The notes beneath the pieces are model-generated. The model searched no databases and was not told the DNA's origin. It was given only the letters and a program-made list of their open reading frames with translations. A DNA stretch of 21,828 nucleotides from Rhizophagus sp. LPA8_4_AMF (taxonomy: Eukaryota > Glomeromycota > Glomeromycetes > Glomerales > Glomeraceae), in contig JADRCO010001167.1 of assembly GCA_021464525.1 (NCBI GenBank), positions 1-21,828 of the forward strand, written 5' to 3'. Position numbers and translations under genes: made by a program. This document shows positions 9,489-18,606 of this stretch, piece by piece. Each line of letters opens with the position of its first letter. Position 1 is the stretch's first letter.

Positions 9489-10121
9489 CATTATCATTTT
9501 AAGAATCTATAAGCTAGTTTCTTATAAATTTCGGGAGTTCCTTTTCCAAATTCTGGTCTGAATCCATTACATATTTCTAACACTAAGATAGTATCATATT
9601 TTCTTTATGAAAAAGTGGATTCCAGATGATAATTCAGAAAAATAATGTATATGGTTCTTTATTCAAAATTTTTTGACGTGTAATCGATCACCTCATACTT
9701 ATATTTCAATGGGAACAAGCTATTAACAGATGATACATATTATATTCTGAAAATTACGCTAGAAGAAGTAGGATGATCAAATATACCCGAAAGGAGAAAG
9801 ATCATGAGAATACATCTAGTTTATTATACAGTATATTCATGAAAAACACGCAAACTTATATTACGATAGACTTTATATTACGATTGGAAGTTAAAAGAGA
9901 GGACTATTTAAATACTATTATATGCAAAATATATGGAAACATTATATAGTTTACGTAAAAATGATAGATGATTTTTTGTTAAAAAGGAAAAAAAAATTAT
10001 ACATAAAGATGTATATTCTATTATTTATTATTACCATTTCTAAGTTCTGATAAGAGAATAGATCTATAACAAATTAATAAATACTATGGTAATCTTTTAT
10101 GACGTACTTATTAATATATTT
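9489..10121. other. Intergenic, nothing recognised
   Basis: AT-rich, no coherent coding frame. It includes the 3' flank of the minus-strand gene ending at 10122. Confidence 0.45.
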
Positions 10122-10903
10122 TCATGGAAAGGAAAAATCCGGTATGTTTTCCTTCATTACGTGATCAGGTTGCAAAGTAGACAATTTAGGACTATTATTC
10201 TGATACATAGAATTAACGAGTGGAGGTAACACAGCAGTAGGATCAAAATGGGCGGTATGTGTGGCAATTGCGGTAGCAGCTGCAGTTGTTGCAATGATAG
10301 TAGCAATGGTAGTTGCAGCAATCGTAGCAGTTGCAGTAGTAACTGCAGTTGCGGTGACAGTATTAGTTGCAGTGGTAGTAGCAGTGGTAGTGGTGGTGAC
10401 ATTTGCGGTGATGGTCGCTCCGGCTCTTTGTGATCCTGCTTCATTATCGTCGTTACTTAAAATCGACGAAATTCTGGTATAGTCTAAGGAAGCCATAGGA
10501 CCTAGCGCTCCGCTTTTTCTTTCACTTCCAGATCGTTTAGGTTTAATCAAACTAGAATTTATGATTAGACAAATTTATTTTATATGTATATAATATTTGA
10601 ATAAATTAATGTAAAATAGAACTTTTTTTTACCGATCATAAACTTGTTTTAAATCCCAGTAAATCCCATATTTTTTTAACTCTTGGACTAAACCATCCAA
10701 TTTATCCAAAGAAAAAGATTTTCTTTTTCCAAGATCTGTTTGTTTGATAATTTTGTCAACTATTTCTCCGATTTTCAACAAAGCCTTCTTTTTTTTTTAA
10801 AAAAAAAAAAGGTAAAAAGAAAAAATTAAGTAAAATTTAATTTTATAACATTTTATACATTTTCTTTTTTTATTGATTTTATTGAACTTACATTATCGAT
10901 CAT
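10122..10903 (-). CDS. Central member of the arm-edge family (three exons, 198 aa)
   Basis: Exons are 10903-10892 (MIDN), about 10787-10633 and 10551-10122 on the minus strand. Introns are 104 and 81 bp, with phases 0 and 2. The first donor context, GTAAGTTCAATAAA, nearly matches the arm copies (GTAAGTTTAATAAA), and the second acceptor (AAATTCTAG, then TTT) matches theirs. Exon 2 (51 codons) aligns loosely with theirs: KALLKIGEIVDKIIKQTD at the start and LVQELKKYGI near the end, against LLKSRDEIINEIL and LKLRKYGI. A basic patch (LIKPKRSGSERKS) opens exon 3. Residues about 100-156 form an almost pure Thr/Ala tract encoded by a degenerate trinucleotide run. The acceptor of intron 1 is ambiguous because of an A run and AAGAAG. 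Function unknown; similarity of gene structure is the strongest evidence of kinship. Confidence 0.66.
10256..10430 (-). repeat. Degenerate trinucleotide tract encoding Thr/Ala
   Basis: On the plus strand it is a run of GYN-type triplets (GCA, GTT, GTA, GTG). On the coding minus strand this gives ACN and GCN codons with scattered Ile and Val. Open frames on the opposite strand (Ala/Val- or Ser/Cys/Gly-rich) are by-products. Confidence 0.75.
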
Positions 10904-12202
10904 TTTGTCAAGAAAGAAAGAATCGACTGGAAATATACGTTTTAAAAAAAAAAAACGCATTTTAAGGAAAAGTAGATGAATGAACAATCTCTTTTTGGAA
11001 ATACTTGAATGTTTTCTTTGAAAAAAATAATTGTAATACAAATATAAAAAATTAAAAATAAAGTGTCGGATTTACTATCTGACATACTGTAATGTTTGTA
11101 CCGTACATCAACGATCACAATGACGTATTATGCATTTCTGCAGTTGACAATTAATTAGAATATAATTTTCTTTTCTTCGATCTTGAATATATTAAATCTC
11201 ATAAGATAGGATCTTTATTATATGCATATATGATTTTAAGCGATGTAATATCTTTAAAGTAAGATTTTTTTGAAAGCTAAAATTCGAAGATTCACGATAT
11301 AATGTGTAACGGAAATAAACGCCCTCAAAATTGAGGTAATTTTGCTGACGACTCATTTAGAAATTTTGAAAGAGAATTCTGATGATCTGCAAACATCCGG
11401 ATAACGTTTTAAGTTTATCTAAAAAAGGAATACAGGAGACGTTTCTCACGAATTTGGTAAAACGAAATATTAGTGAATTGTCCATTATTTATTTTGTAGG
11501 CTGTTAAACTTTGTATTTATCGCTATTTTAATTTTTAATTTTATTATTTCTGATTGATTTCTCTTTACCAAATAGATTAAAATGTCCTAATAACATCATG
11601 AGTTGAAATTTCTTGTCTTCAAAAATACTGAGCAAAGCAGTTTTAATCATACGAGATATCTTTCTCGTTCGGGCCTTTCCAGGCTAGTTAATGGTTTCAC
11701 GATCTATTCTATATTGACTTGATCAAGACTTCATAATTATTTAAATCTCTCAATTGTCCAATGATTTCACTTTTCGGATTTCAGCTATCCCGAGTCGTAG
11801 GCTTGTAGAGCAGATTGAAAGCCACCCATATATTTTCGCAACATCCGCAGAGTAGGTACCAAAGGGTTACTTATTCTACATATACATGTGACTTATGAAA
11901 CAGGAGCTAATTAATCATTTCAGAATATGAAAAAAAAATTTCCTTTATAAACAGAATTGATACAAAATATTTGTACAAATTTACAAAAGAATCCATATTC
12001 TCGAAATTTATTACTTAATAAGCAACTTTTCATGATTTAAATTTTTTTTATGGTATACCGTTAAACTTTAAAAACAGGCATTACATGCATAGAGTAATCA
12101 GTTATACAAAAAAGTTAGGATCATCCGTTTCCCAAATATAATTGTGCATTTATTTTTTTTTTTTGTTTCGAAATTCAAAAATTTTTTAAATTTTTTATAA
12201 CT
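10904..12202. other. Intergenic region between the central family gene and the lectin gene pair
   Basis: 1.3 kb between divergent genes, so it should hold both promoters. I see no certain TATA box. The only coding-like stretch is about 11324-11404 on the plus strand (VILLTTHLEILKENSDDLQT before TAA), an isolated fragment with no recognised family. Confidence 0.45.
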
Positions 12203-13534
12203 ATGAAAATAAAATACTGTGTTTTTCTATTCTTTATAATTTTTACATACGGTAATTTAATTCCTAATAATAGGGTTATCACAGATTCCGAAGATTTTAA
12301 TTTGATAGAAGGAATCACATATAAAATAGTTCATTCAAAGTCAGACTCAAACTTGGATAGCAATGGTAATGGAGTTTATACCAGTTCTACTTCTAGTCCG
12401 TATCAATATTGGTCATTGAAAAAGGCTGACGGTAATAAGTATAATATCATAAGTTTAAAATCTGGTATGAATTTAGACAGTAACGGTCAAACCGCATATA
12501 TAAGTGTTCCGGAACATAATTCTATTTTTAATCCATATCAACATTGGACGTTTACAAAGACTGATAATGATACTTATAATATTATTCATCCAGTATCTCA
12601 GAATTTGGATGGTAATGGTAAAGAAGTTTATATCAGTAATCCTAAAGATAATTCCAAAGTCAATCCTTATCAACATTGGCTATTTGAACCTAGTAATTAT
12701 AATTTAACCGCAACAGTAATGGATTTTACATATCCTCCAGATATAAAAGATAATTTGGATAAATATAAGTCACGTGTTAATCTTTTAAGTGGTAATTTTG
12801 TTTTTGAAAATTATGCAAATGCAACAATAGAACAAACTATCGATAGAATCGAAACAAAATCAAATATTTATACTTTGGAAATCAGAAAATCAGATTCATT
12901 TCAATTTACAATAAATATTGGCGTGAGGGTTGATCTTGGTATATTTATTCTCCAAACTTTGGGTATAAACTCGGATTTTATAGGTGGTACTGGTGGAATT
13001 AAATTTGCGTTTAATTCAAAACATGAGAAAGTATACAGGGAATCCGTATCAGAAACGGTTTCATATCATATTAGTCAAAAAATTACCGTACCACCCCTTA
13101 ATTCGGTAAAAGTTAACAGCACGATAGATAAGATTAGTATTCACGTACCATTTAAAGCAAAAATTCGAATCAATGGAAAAGCAGATAGATTAGACGAGAA
13201 TGGAATAGTTGTTTCAATGACCGATGTCGAGATAAATGCACTTAGATGTTATCTTCGAAAGGAAAATTATGAATCTAAAAATATAACAGTTGAAGGAAAT
13301 TCTCTTATTATTGATACAAGTGGTATCTTAGAGGTAGAAGGTTACGGATTTGATACAAGAATTGAAACATATCCTATCCCCCAGACCCCGACCCAGCCGA
13401 TCCCTCCTCCGGATACCTCCTACTTCATACTTTACATCGCGTTTATCATATTTACATCTTTTATTGCATATTATTTTATAAAATCACATTTAAACAAAAA
13501 AGATGAATCAGATGGATACGTTAGAATACCTTAA
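12203..13534 (+). CDS. Membrane-anchored lectin/aerolysin-like protein, copy 1
   Basis: Single-exon 443-residue ORF. Residues 1-17 are a signal peptide. Residues about 36-165 form a beta-trefoil, ricin-B-type lectin domain of three repeats, each with an NLDxNG turn (about 50, 90, 134) and a QxW motif (Q68-W70, Q113-W115, Q157-W159). Residues about 168-392 have the aerolysin/ETX-MTX2 pattern: a strand-rich start, a Gly/hydrophobic stem-like segment (about 231-277), then Ser/Thr-rich SVSETVSYHIS and ITVPPLNSVKV. A Pro-rich linker (392-404) precedes one transmembrane helix (407-426) and a tail ending DESDGYVRIP. Predicted topology is type I, with sugar binding outside. Known lectin/aerolysin fusions are secreted pore-formers, and the C-terminal anchor is unusual. 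Pore formation is inferred, not shown. Defence or self/non-self interaction is possible. Confidence 0.88.
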   Translation: MKIKYCVFLFFIIFTYGNLIPNNRVITDSEDFNLIEGITYKIVHSKSDSNLDSNGNGVYTSSTSSPYQYWSLKKADGNKYNIISLKSGMNLDSNGQTAYISVPEHNSIFNPYQHWTFTKTDNDTYNIIHPVSQNLDGNGKEVYISNPKDNSKVNPYQHWLFEPSNYNLTATVMDFTYPPDIKDNLDKYKSRVNLLSGNFVFENYANATIEQTIDRIETKSNIYTLEIRKSDSFQFTINIGVRVDLGIFILQTLGINSDFIGGTGGIKFAFNSKHEKVYRESVSETVSYHISQKITVPPLNSVKVNSTIDKISIHVPFKAKIRINGKADRLDENGIVVSMTDVEINALRCYLRKENYESKNITVEGNSLIIDTSGILEVEGYGFDTRIETYPIPQTPTQPIPPPDTSYFILYIAFIIFTSFIAYYFIKSHLNKKDESDGYVRIP

Positions 13535-13609
13535 TATAATAATTTACTTTTTACAATGTAATTTATAAACTTTTTTTTTTAATATTGTATTTCAAGCAAT
13601 TAGTTTTAC

Positions 13610-13615
13610 AATAAA
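13610..13615 (+). terminator. Probable polyadenylation signal of copy 1
   Basis: AATAAA in the context TTTTACAATAAAGGG, 76 bp after the stop codon. The second copy has a closely similar signal (TTTCAATAAAGAA). Confidence 0.55.
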
Positions 13616-13777
13616 GGGTAAAAGGCTAATAGATCAACCGGATAATTTGGGGGACATACAAATAGAATTAAGGTTCTTTTGGCAGTGTAACAACCGATTT
13701 TCATTATTTAACATGCATTCGCACTTTTTTTTTTTTTTAGTTCACATAAAAACTTAAAATTTTTGTAACCAATAACT

Positions 13778-15103
13778 ATGAAAATAAAATATGGTGGTTT
13801 TCTTTTTTTTATACTTTCTGCCCATAGTAATTTAATCCCTAATGATAGGGTTATCCCAGATTCCGATTCTACAAAAGATTTTAATTTGATAGAAGGAATC
13901 ACATATAAAGTAATTCACTCAAAGTCAAGTTCAAACTTGGATAGCAGTGGGGATGATATATATACCAGTTCTGCACCTAGTCCATATCAATATTGGTCAT
14001 TGAGGAAAGCTGATGATAATCGTTATAATATCGTAAGCTTAGAATCTGGTATGAATTTAGACAGTAACGGCCAAACAGCGTATATCAGTGTTCCTGAACA
14101 TAATTCTATTCTTAACCCATATCAACATTGGATGTTTACAAAGATAGATGATGATACTTATAATATTATTCATCCAAAATCTCGAAATTTAGACGGCAAT
14201 GGTAAAAATATTTATATCAGTAGTCCTGAAAATAATTCCAAAGTCAATCCTTATCAATATTGGTTATTTGAACCTAGTAATTATAATATAAGCGCAACAG
14301 TAATGGATTTTACATATCCTCCAGATATAAAAGATAATATGGATAAATATAAGACACGCGTTAACCTTTTAAGTGGTAATTTTGTTTTTGAAAATTATGC
14401 AAATGCAACAATAGAACAAACTATCGATAGAATTGAAACAAAATCAAATATTTATTCTTTGGAAATAAGAAAATCAGAATCATTTGAAGTTACAAAATAT
14501 GTTGGTATGGAATTTCATCTTGGTATGCCTATTCTCGAAGTATTGGGGATAAATACGAGATTTGTTGGTGGAATTAAAAGTGGATTTCATTCAAATTATG
14601 AGAACGTATACAGGGAATCCGTATCAGAAACGGTTTCATATCATATTAGTCAAAAAATTACCGTACCACCCCTTAATTCGGTAAAAGTTAACAGCACGAT
14701 AGATAAGATTAGTATTCACGTACCATTTAAAGCAAAAATTCGAATCAATGGAAAAGCAGACAGATTAGACGAGAATGGAAGAGTTGTTTCAATGACTGAT
14801 GTCGAGATTAACGCAATTAGATGTTATCTTCGAAAGGAAAATTATGAATCTAAAAATATAACAGTTGATGGAAATTATCTTATTATTGATACTAGTGGTA
14901 CTTTGGAAGTAGAAGGTTATGGATTTGATACAAGAATTGAAACATATCCTATCCCTCAGGCTCCGAGGAACCAGCCTTCGAATTCCTCCTACTTTTTCGT
15001 GCTTTATATCGTTTTTATTATATTTATACCCTTTATTGCATACTATATGAAAATATATTTATATAAATTAAACGAATCAGATGGATACGATAGAATACCA
15101 TAG
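13778..15103 (+). CDS. Membrane-anchored lectin/aerolysin-like protein, copy 2
   Basis: Single-exon 441-residue tandem paralogue, 243 bp downstream in the same orientation. The order is the same: signal peptide (1-17), trefoil with three NLDxxG turns and three YQxW motifs (W73, W118, W162), aerolysin-like module (about 171-392), Pro/Ser linker, transmembrane helix (405-424) and tail ending NESDGYDRIP. It has three extra residues near the N-terminus (DSDSTKD against DSED) and three fewer in the stem-like segment. A 155-bp block (14606-14760) is identical to 13031-13185 of copy 1, whereas the stem segment (about residues 234-278) is heavily changed. Both genes share the start context ATAACT before ATGAAAATAAAATA. 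Duplicates of this type may form hetero-oligomers or bind different partners; that is inference. Confidence 0.88.
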   Translation: MKIKYGGFLFFILSAHSNLIPNDRVIPDSDSTKDFNLIEGITYKVIHSKSSSNLDSSGDDIYTSSAPSPYQYWSLRKADDNRYNIVSLESGMNLDSNGQTAYISVPEHNSILNPYQHWMFTKIDDDTYNIIHPKSRNLDGNGKNIYISSPENNSKVNPYQYWLFEPSNYNISATVMDFTYPPDIKDNMDKYKTRVNLLSGNFVFENYANATIEQTIDRIETKSNIYSLEIRKSESFEVTKYVGMEFHLGMPILEVLGINTRFVGGIKSGFHSNYENVYRESVSETVSYHISQKITVPPLNSVKVNSTIDKISIHVPFKAKIRINGKADRLDENGRVVSMTDVEINAIRCYLRKENYESKNITVDGNYLIIDTSGTLEVEGYGFDTRIETYPIPQAPRNQPSNSSYFFVLYIVFIIFIPFIAYYMKIYLYKLNESDGYDRIP

Positions 15104-15201
15104 TATGATTGTAGTATATTCCTATTAAAAACTTATGTATTTTTACTTCATTTGTAATATATATATATATGTATATATGAAATATCATTAGGTTTTATTT
15201 C

Positions 15202-15207
15202 AATAAA
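15202..15207 (+). terminator. Probable polyadenylation signal of copy 2
   Basis: AATAAA 99 bp after the stop codon of copy 2, just downstream of a short AT-dinucleotide run (about 15156-15178). Confidence 0.55.
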
Positions 15208-15284
15208 GAATATCTTGCTATCTGTATCCTGTTTTAGAGTCTTACTTCCTATAGTCCAGGACTGATTTTAAATATTAGCAAATG

Positions 15285-16313
15285 CTGTAAATTCAACTAA
15301 TTCAATTGTTCGAACGATTGTTTAATTTCGATCAATCTATCTGATGAATCAATAAATGCTATCTCAAATCGCCAATAAAAGACGCTTTGATTCCTTCAAA
15401 CTATTCTTGTTATTCTGTGTTTAGTCGGTAAATTAGATAAATCTGAAAAATTAATCTGATATAAATCCTACAATTTTTAAATAATAAAAATGAATTTTCT
15501 CAAAATAAGTACACTTTATTATAGTTATTTTTCACATTTATCGACTTTAACTGCTACTGTAGCACCCTCTTTTGATCTCCATAAAAAAAAAAAAAGAAAA
15601 AAAGATTTGTGCCTTGATGTTTCTAATTTACATAACTTATTTTGACAACTTAGTTTGACTAATATAAACTCATGAGTTTTTCCAGAATACGCTGAAACTA
15701 CTAATATTGGCAATTTAGCTCCACTCGTTCATTCTAATTGTTTCATTTCTTGATTTGATGGATTTCATCCATCTGATGAATCATCAATCAATGCTAACTC
15801 ATAATGGAGGAATCGTTAGATGGAACCATTTTTCTCTCGATTACCACACCTGCTATTCTGTATTTAACTGGTAGGTAAACAGATTTTTGTTAAAATATGG
15901 ACGATTTATTTAATATAATATAAATTCTTCAACTTTACATACCGCATTTAATGAACTTTATTTTCATCTCAGCAACAATAATAATGTTAATGTTTCACAA
16001 GTCTTTTTCCTCCATTTTTTTCAAGAAATATTTTTCAAAAGAAGGGGTGACATAATTGTATAATCAACATCTTTTTCTAATAAATAAAAATTTGTTCCCT
16101 AATGTTTCTAATTTAATAATTTGTTTTGACAACTTATTTTGATCGATAGTAAATCCAAGAACACGTTGATGCTCATTTGTTTCATTCTAATTGTTATTCT
16201 TTATTGATTTGACATTATTATCTACCAGAACTTTGGAAGCTCACTTCATTTGACAATATTGGTATTATATTTTCAAAAAAATCGCGAGCACCTTCTAACG
16301 AATAATCCGAGCA
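15285..16313 (-). pseudogene. Decayed minus-strand gene with a partial tandem duplication
   Basis: Reading the minus strand from 16313, one frame gives DYSLEGARDFFENIIPILSN ending at 16218-16220. Around 16180-16080 another gives HQRVLGFTIDQNKLSKQIIK plus LETLGNKFLFIRK, broken shortly after by a stop. Near 15400-15300 a terminal piece reads SVFYWRFEIAFIDSSDRLIE before TAG. The last two pieces each exist twice, about 430-485 bp apart. HEFILVKLSCQNKLCKLETS at about 15660 is a frameshifted version of the second piece. A degraded LHYELALIDDSSDG at about 15800 matches the third. This is therefore a broken gene whose 3' part was duplicated in tandem and then decayed. Family unknown. Confidence 0.45.
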
Positions 16314-16983
16314 TCATAAGCTTAAAGAAATAAGTTAGCTTTTTAGTTTTCTAATTATTGAAATTTTATCTAGTAAAGCTACTAGGAACTAAATTATTTA
16401 ATATCGTGATCAATTAAATTAAATATAATTATTTTTTTTTAACTGGCTTTACACGTAACTGAGTTATTGTAAAACATATTTGGTAACAAGTTAAAAGTTG
16501 TTCTGCTCTATCGTAATGCATTTCATGATTTTCTTGATTTAAAATCATGTTTTAAAAAAAAATTTAATCACGTGGCAAAGGTTGCACTTGCACAGCATTT
16601 ATCAATCTTTTTTTTTTACATCAGAAAAAGCAGAAAAAGCGCAATATTCAACACTCTATACACTTAATATTTCAGAACTTGAAATCTTGAACGTTAAAAA
16701 GCTTTTATTATGGTATTAAATAAAAAAAAGAACAAGCATTTCAACTGTGTACTCGCAGGTGAATTATTGAATATTCCTCCTATATTAATAATAATAAAGA
16801 AAAAAAATACCGGATTTTTTTTTTCGACTTTCTTTTAGGAACACAAGGTAACAAATACCTACGATTTTAATGTGAATAATTAATAACTAGGTTAGCTTTT
16901 AATAACTTTTACTTTTTTTGTTTTTTTTTCCTATATATATACATATTTTTTTTTTTTGAAAAGAAAACGATAGTGGATAGAAT
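16314..16983. other. Intergenic, nothing recognised
   Basis: AT-rich flank of the right arm-edge gene with long T runs. It holds a perfect 9-bp inverted repeat CATGATTTT/AAAATCATG (16524-16549, 8-nt loop). Confidence 0.45.
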
Positions 16984-17569
16984 TTAATGTGGAGTAATTA
17001 GGAACCGTTTTGACAGATAGAGTTTTGACAGGCGTATTGAAATCCGTTCCAGCTCATTATTTACACCTCCATCACCGTCTCCTATTTCATTACTTGCAGT
17101 ACCATTTTGATTAGAAGTAGGTCTTGATGTTCCATCACCGTCTCCTATTTCATTGCTTGCAGTACCATTAAGGTTGGGATGCAAAGGTCTTCGTGCGACT
17201 ATATGGCCATGACGCGCAAGTAAACTGGAATTTATGATAAATTTGCGAGTTTATTTTTTTTTTTTAAAAAAAAAAAAATGGAACATTTTTTTTTTTAATA
17301 ATTAAAAAAAATAATTTTTACTAATTGCGAATTTGTTTGTTGGTCAAATTAATCCCGTATTTCCGTAACTTTAGGGCCGCTTCTTCTATATTTCTAACTG
17401 ACCCAAGAATTTCGTTTATTATCTCATCTCGGCTCTTCAACAGTTTATTTTTCTATATAAATTTTTTAAAAAAAGAATTTTATGGTGATAGAAACAATTA
17501 AATTTTTGATTTTTGATTTTATTTTTTATTGTTTTTTTTTTTCTTTATTAAACTTACTTGTCTGGGCAT
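16984..17569 (-). CDS. Arm-edge family protein, right copy (three exons, 127 aa)
   Basis: Inverted counterpart of the gene at 4260-5124. Exons are 17569-17558, 17452-17322 and 17224-16984. Exons 1-2 and intron 1 are identical to the left copy. Intron 2 has the same 97-bp length but several substitutions. Exon 3 begins identically, then carries one extra 63-bp unit (17068-17130, adding a second NGTASNEIGDGDG block). It lacks the 157-bp segment found at 4714-4870 of the left copy. Because 157 is not a multiple of three, the shared DNA after the junction is read in another frame (left RAGTDFNTSVK, right LERISIRLSK), and the protein stops early at ITPH. It could be a functional variant or a truncated pseudogene. 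Confidence 0.62.
17068..17130 (-). repeat. 63-bp tandem duplication unit in exon 3 of the right copy
   Basis: Adds 21 in-frame codons (TSRPTSNQ plus NGTASNEIGDGDG). The second part repeats the preceding coding block with one silent change (AGC to AGT). The unit is absent from the left copy. Confidence 0.8.
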
Positions 17570-18205
17570 TTTTCCTTATTTTTGAAAGGAGGAATGACGA
17601 AAAAAAAAATATTTTTTTTAAGAAGGAAAAAAATGGATATTTATTGAAAATATTTGAATACTTTAAAAATGTAGCACATCAGGAAAAAAAAACAATGGTC
17701 AAGCCATTATCCATTAAAATTACTGGATCTAAATATTTGTGATTTGCGTCAGTGGATCAAACTTTATCATATCTGATATTAAAGATAAACACAAGGAACA
17801 CAAGAATAAACATTAACAATGTATTAAAAAAAAAATTTATAATAATAAACATTATTTTCATTGGTAATTAATACAAATAAGGGTATGTAAAGTTAATACG
17901 TATTTACCTTCTTCATTTTATTCTATTATTGTGTCAACAATAAATTGATTTGAACGATCCACGCCCTCTACGCCAAGATATCTAAAATACATATTCCCCC
18001 CTAAAGCTTCTTTAAAAGGTAGATGTATCTATTTTGCATAATATCGTGATGATTTACATATTATTATGCTTTTAGATTAGTACTGATTTAGTATTAGTCT
18101 GTAAGTGATATTATATGATCGATAAACAAACAAATATTAGGCATCATTGCTATGACTTAATTTATGAATGAATTCGGTACAACAAATATAATTATACAAG
18201 TAAGT

Positions 18206-18255
18206 GGGACACAATGGGACACATTTCACATGTTACTAGGGTGTCACAGTGTCAC
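18206..18255 (-). repeat. Paired GTGACAC and GTGTCCC motifs (right arm)
   Basis: Mirror copy of 3574-3623. Confidence 0.45.
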
Positions 18256-18405
18256 TCTGACTAAAAGTATGATTTAATTTATTTTATTTAAATTTTATAT
18301 GATCTAAATATTTTGGTACACAAAGCTTAAAATTGATCGAATCCTTCTTTTAGTTTTTTTAATAGTAAAATGATAAACAAAGATTCCCACGAGTTTAATA
18401 TTTAT

Positions 18406-18606
18406 TTATCTTTTTTCTTTTGGTTGGAAAATATTCTTGAGAACTATTGCAAAATAATTACGTCCATTTTTTTCAAAACTTAGTGGATTTACAATATAAT
18501 AAGGCTCCCAAACCAAATTCTTAAATTTTATAATAAAATGTGACATATCTGAACGTAATTTTGTTCTTAAACTATCTATAGACTTGCTGTAAATATTTAA
18601 ATCCAT
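18406..18606 (-). CDS. Hypothetical small ORF in right arm (66 aa)
   Basis: Inverted identical copy of the 66-codon ORF at 3223-3423. Its translation is the same, with no recognisable domain. Identity between arms says nothing about selection on it, because non-coding parts of the arms are equally identical. Confidence 0.3.
   Translation of the reverse strand: MDLNIYSKSIDSLRTKLRSDMSHFIIKFKNLVWEPYYIVNPLSFEKNGRNYFAIVLKNIFQPKEKR

Noticed and set aside
10248-10482. Ala/Val-rich and Ser/Cys/Gly-rich plus-strand ORFs
   Set aside because: They are shadows of the trinucleotide tract; the conserved exon structure supports the minus strand.
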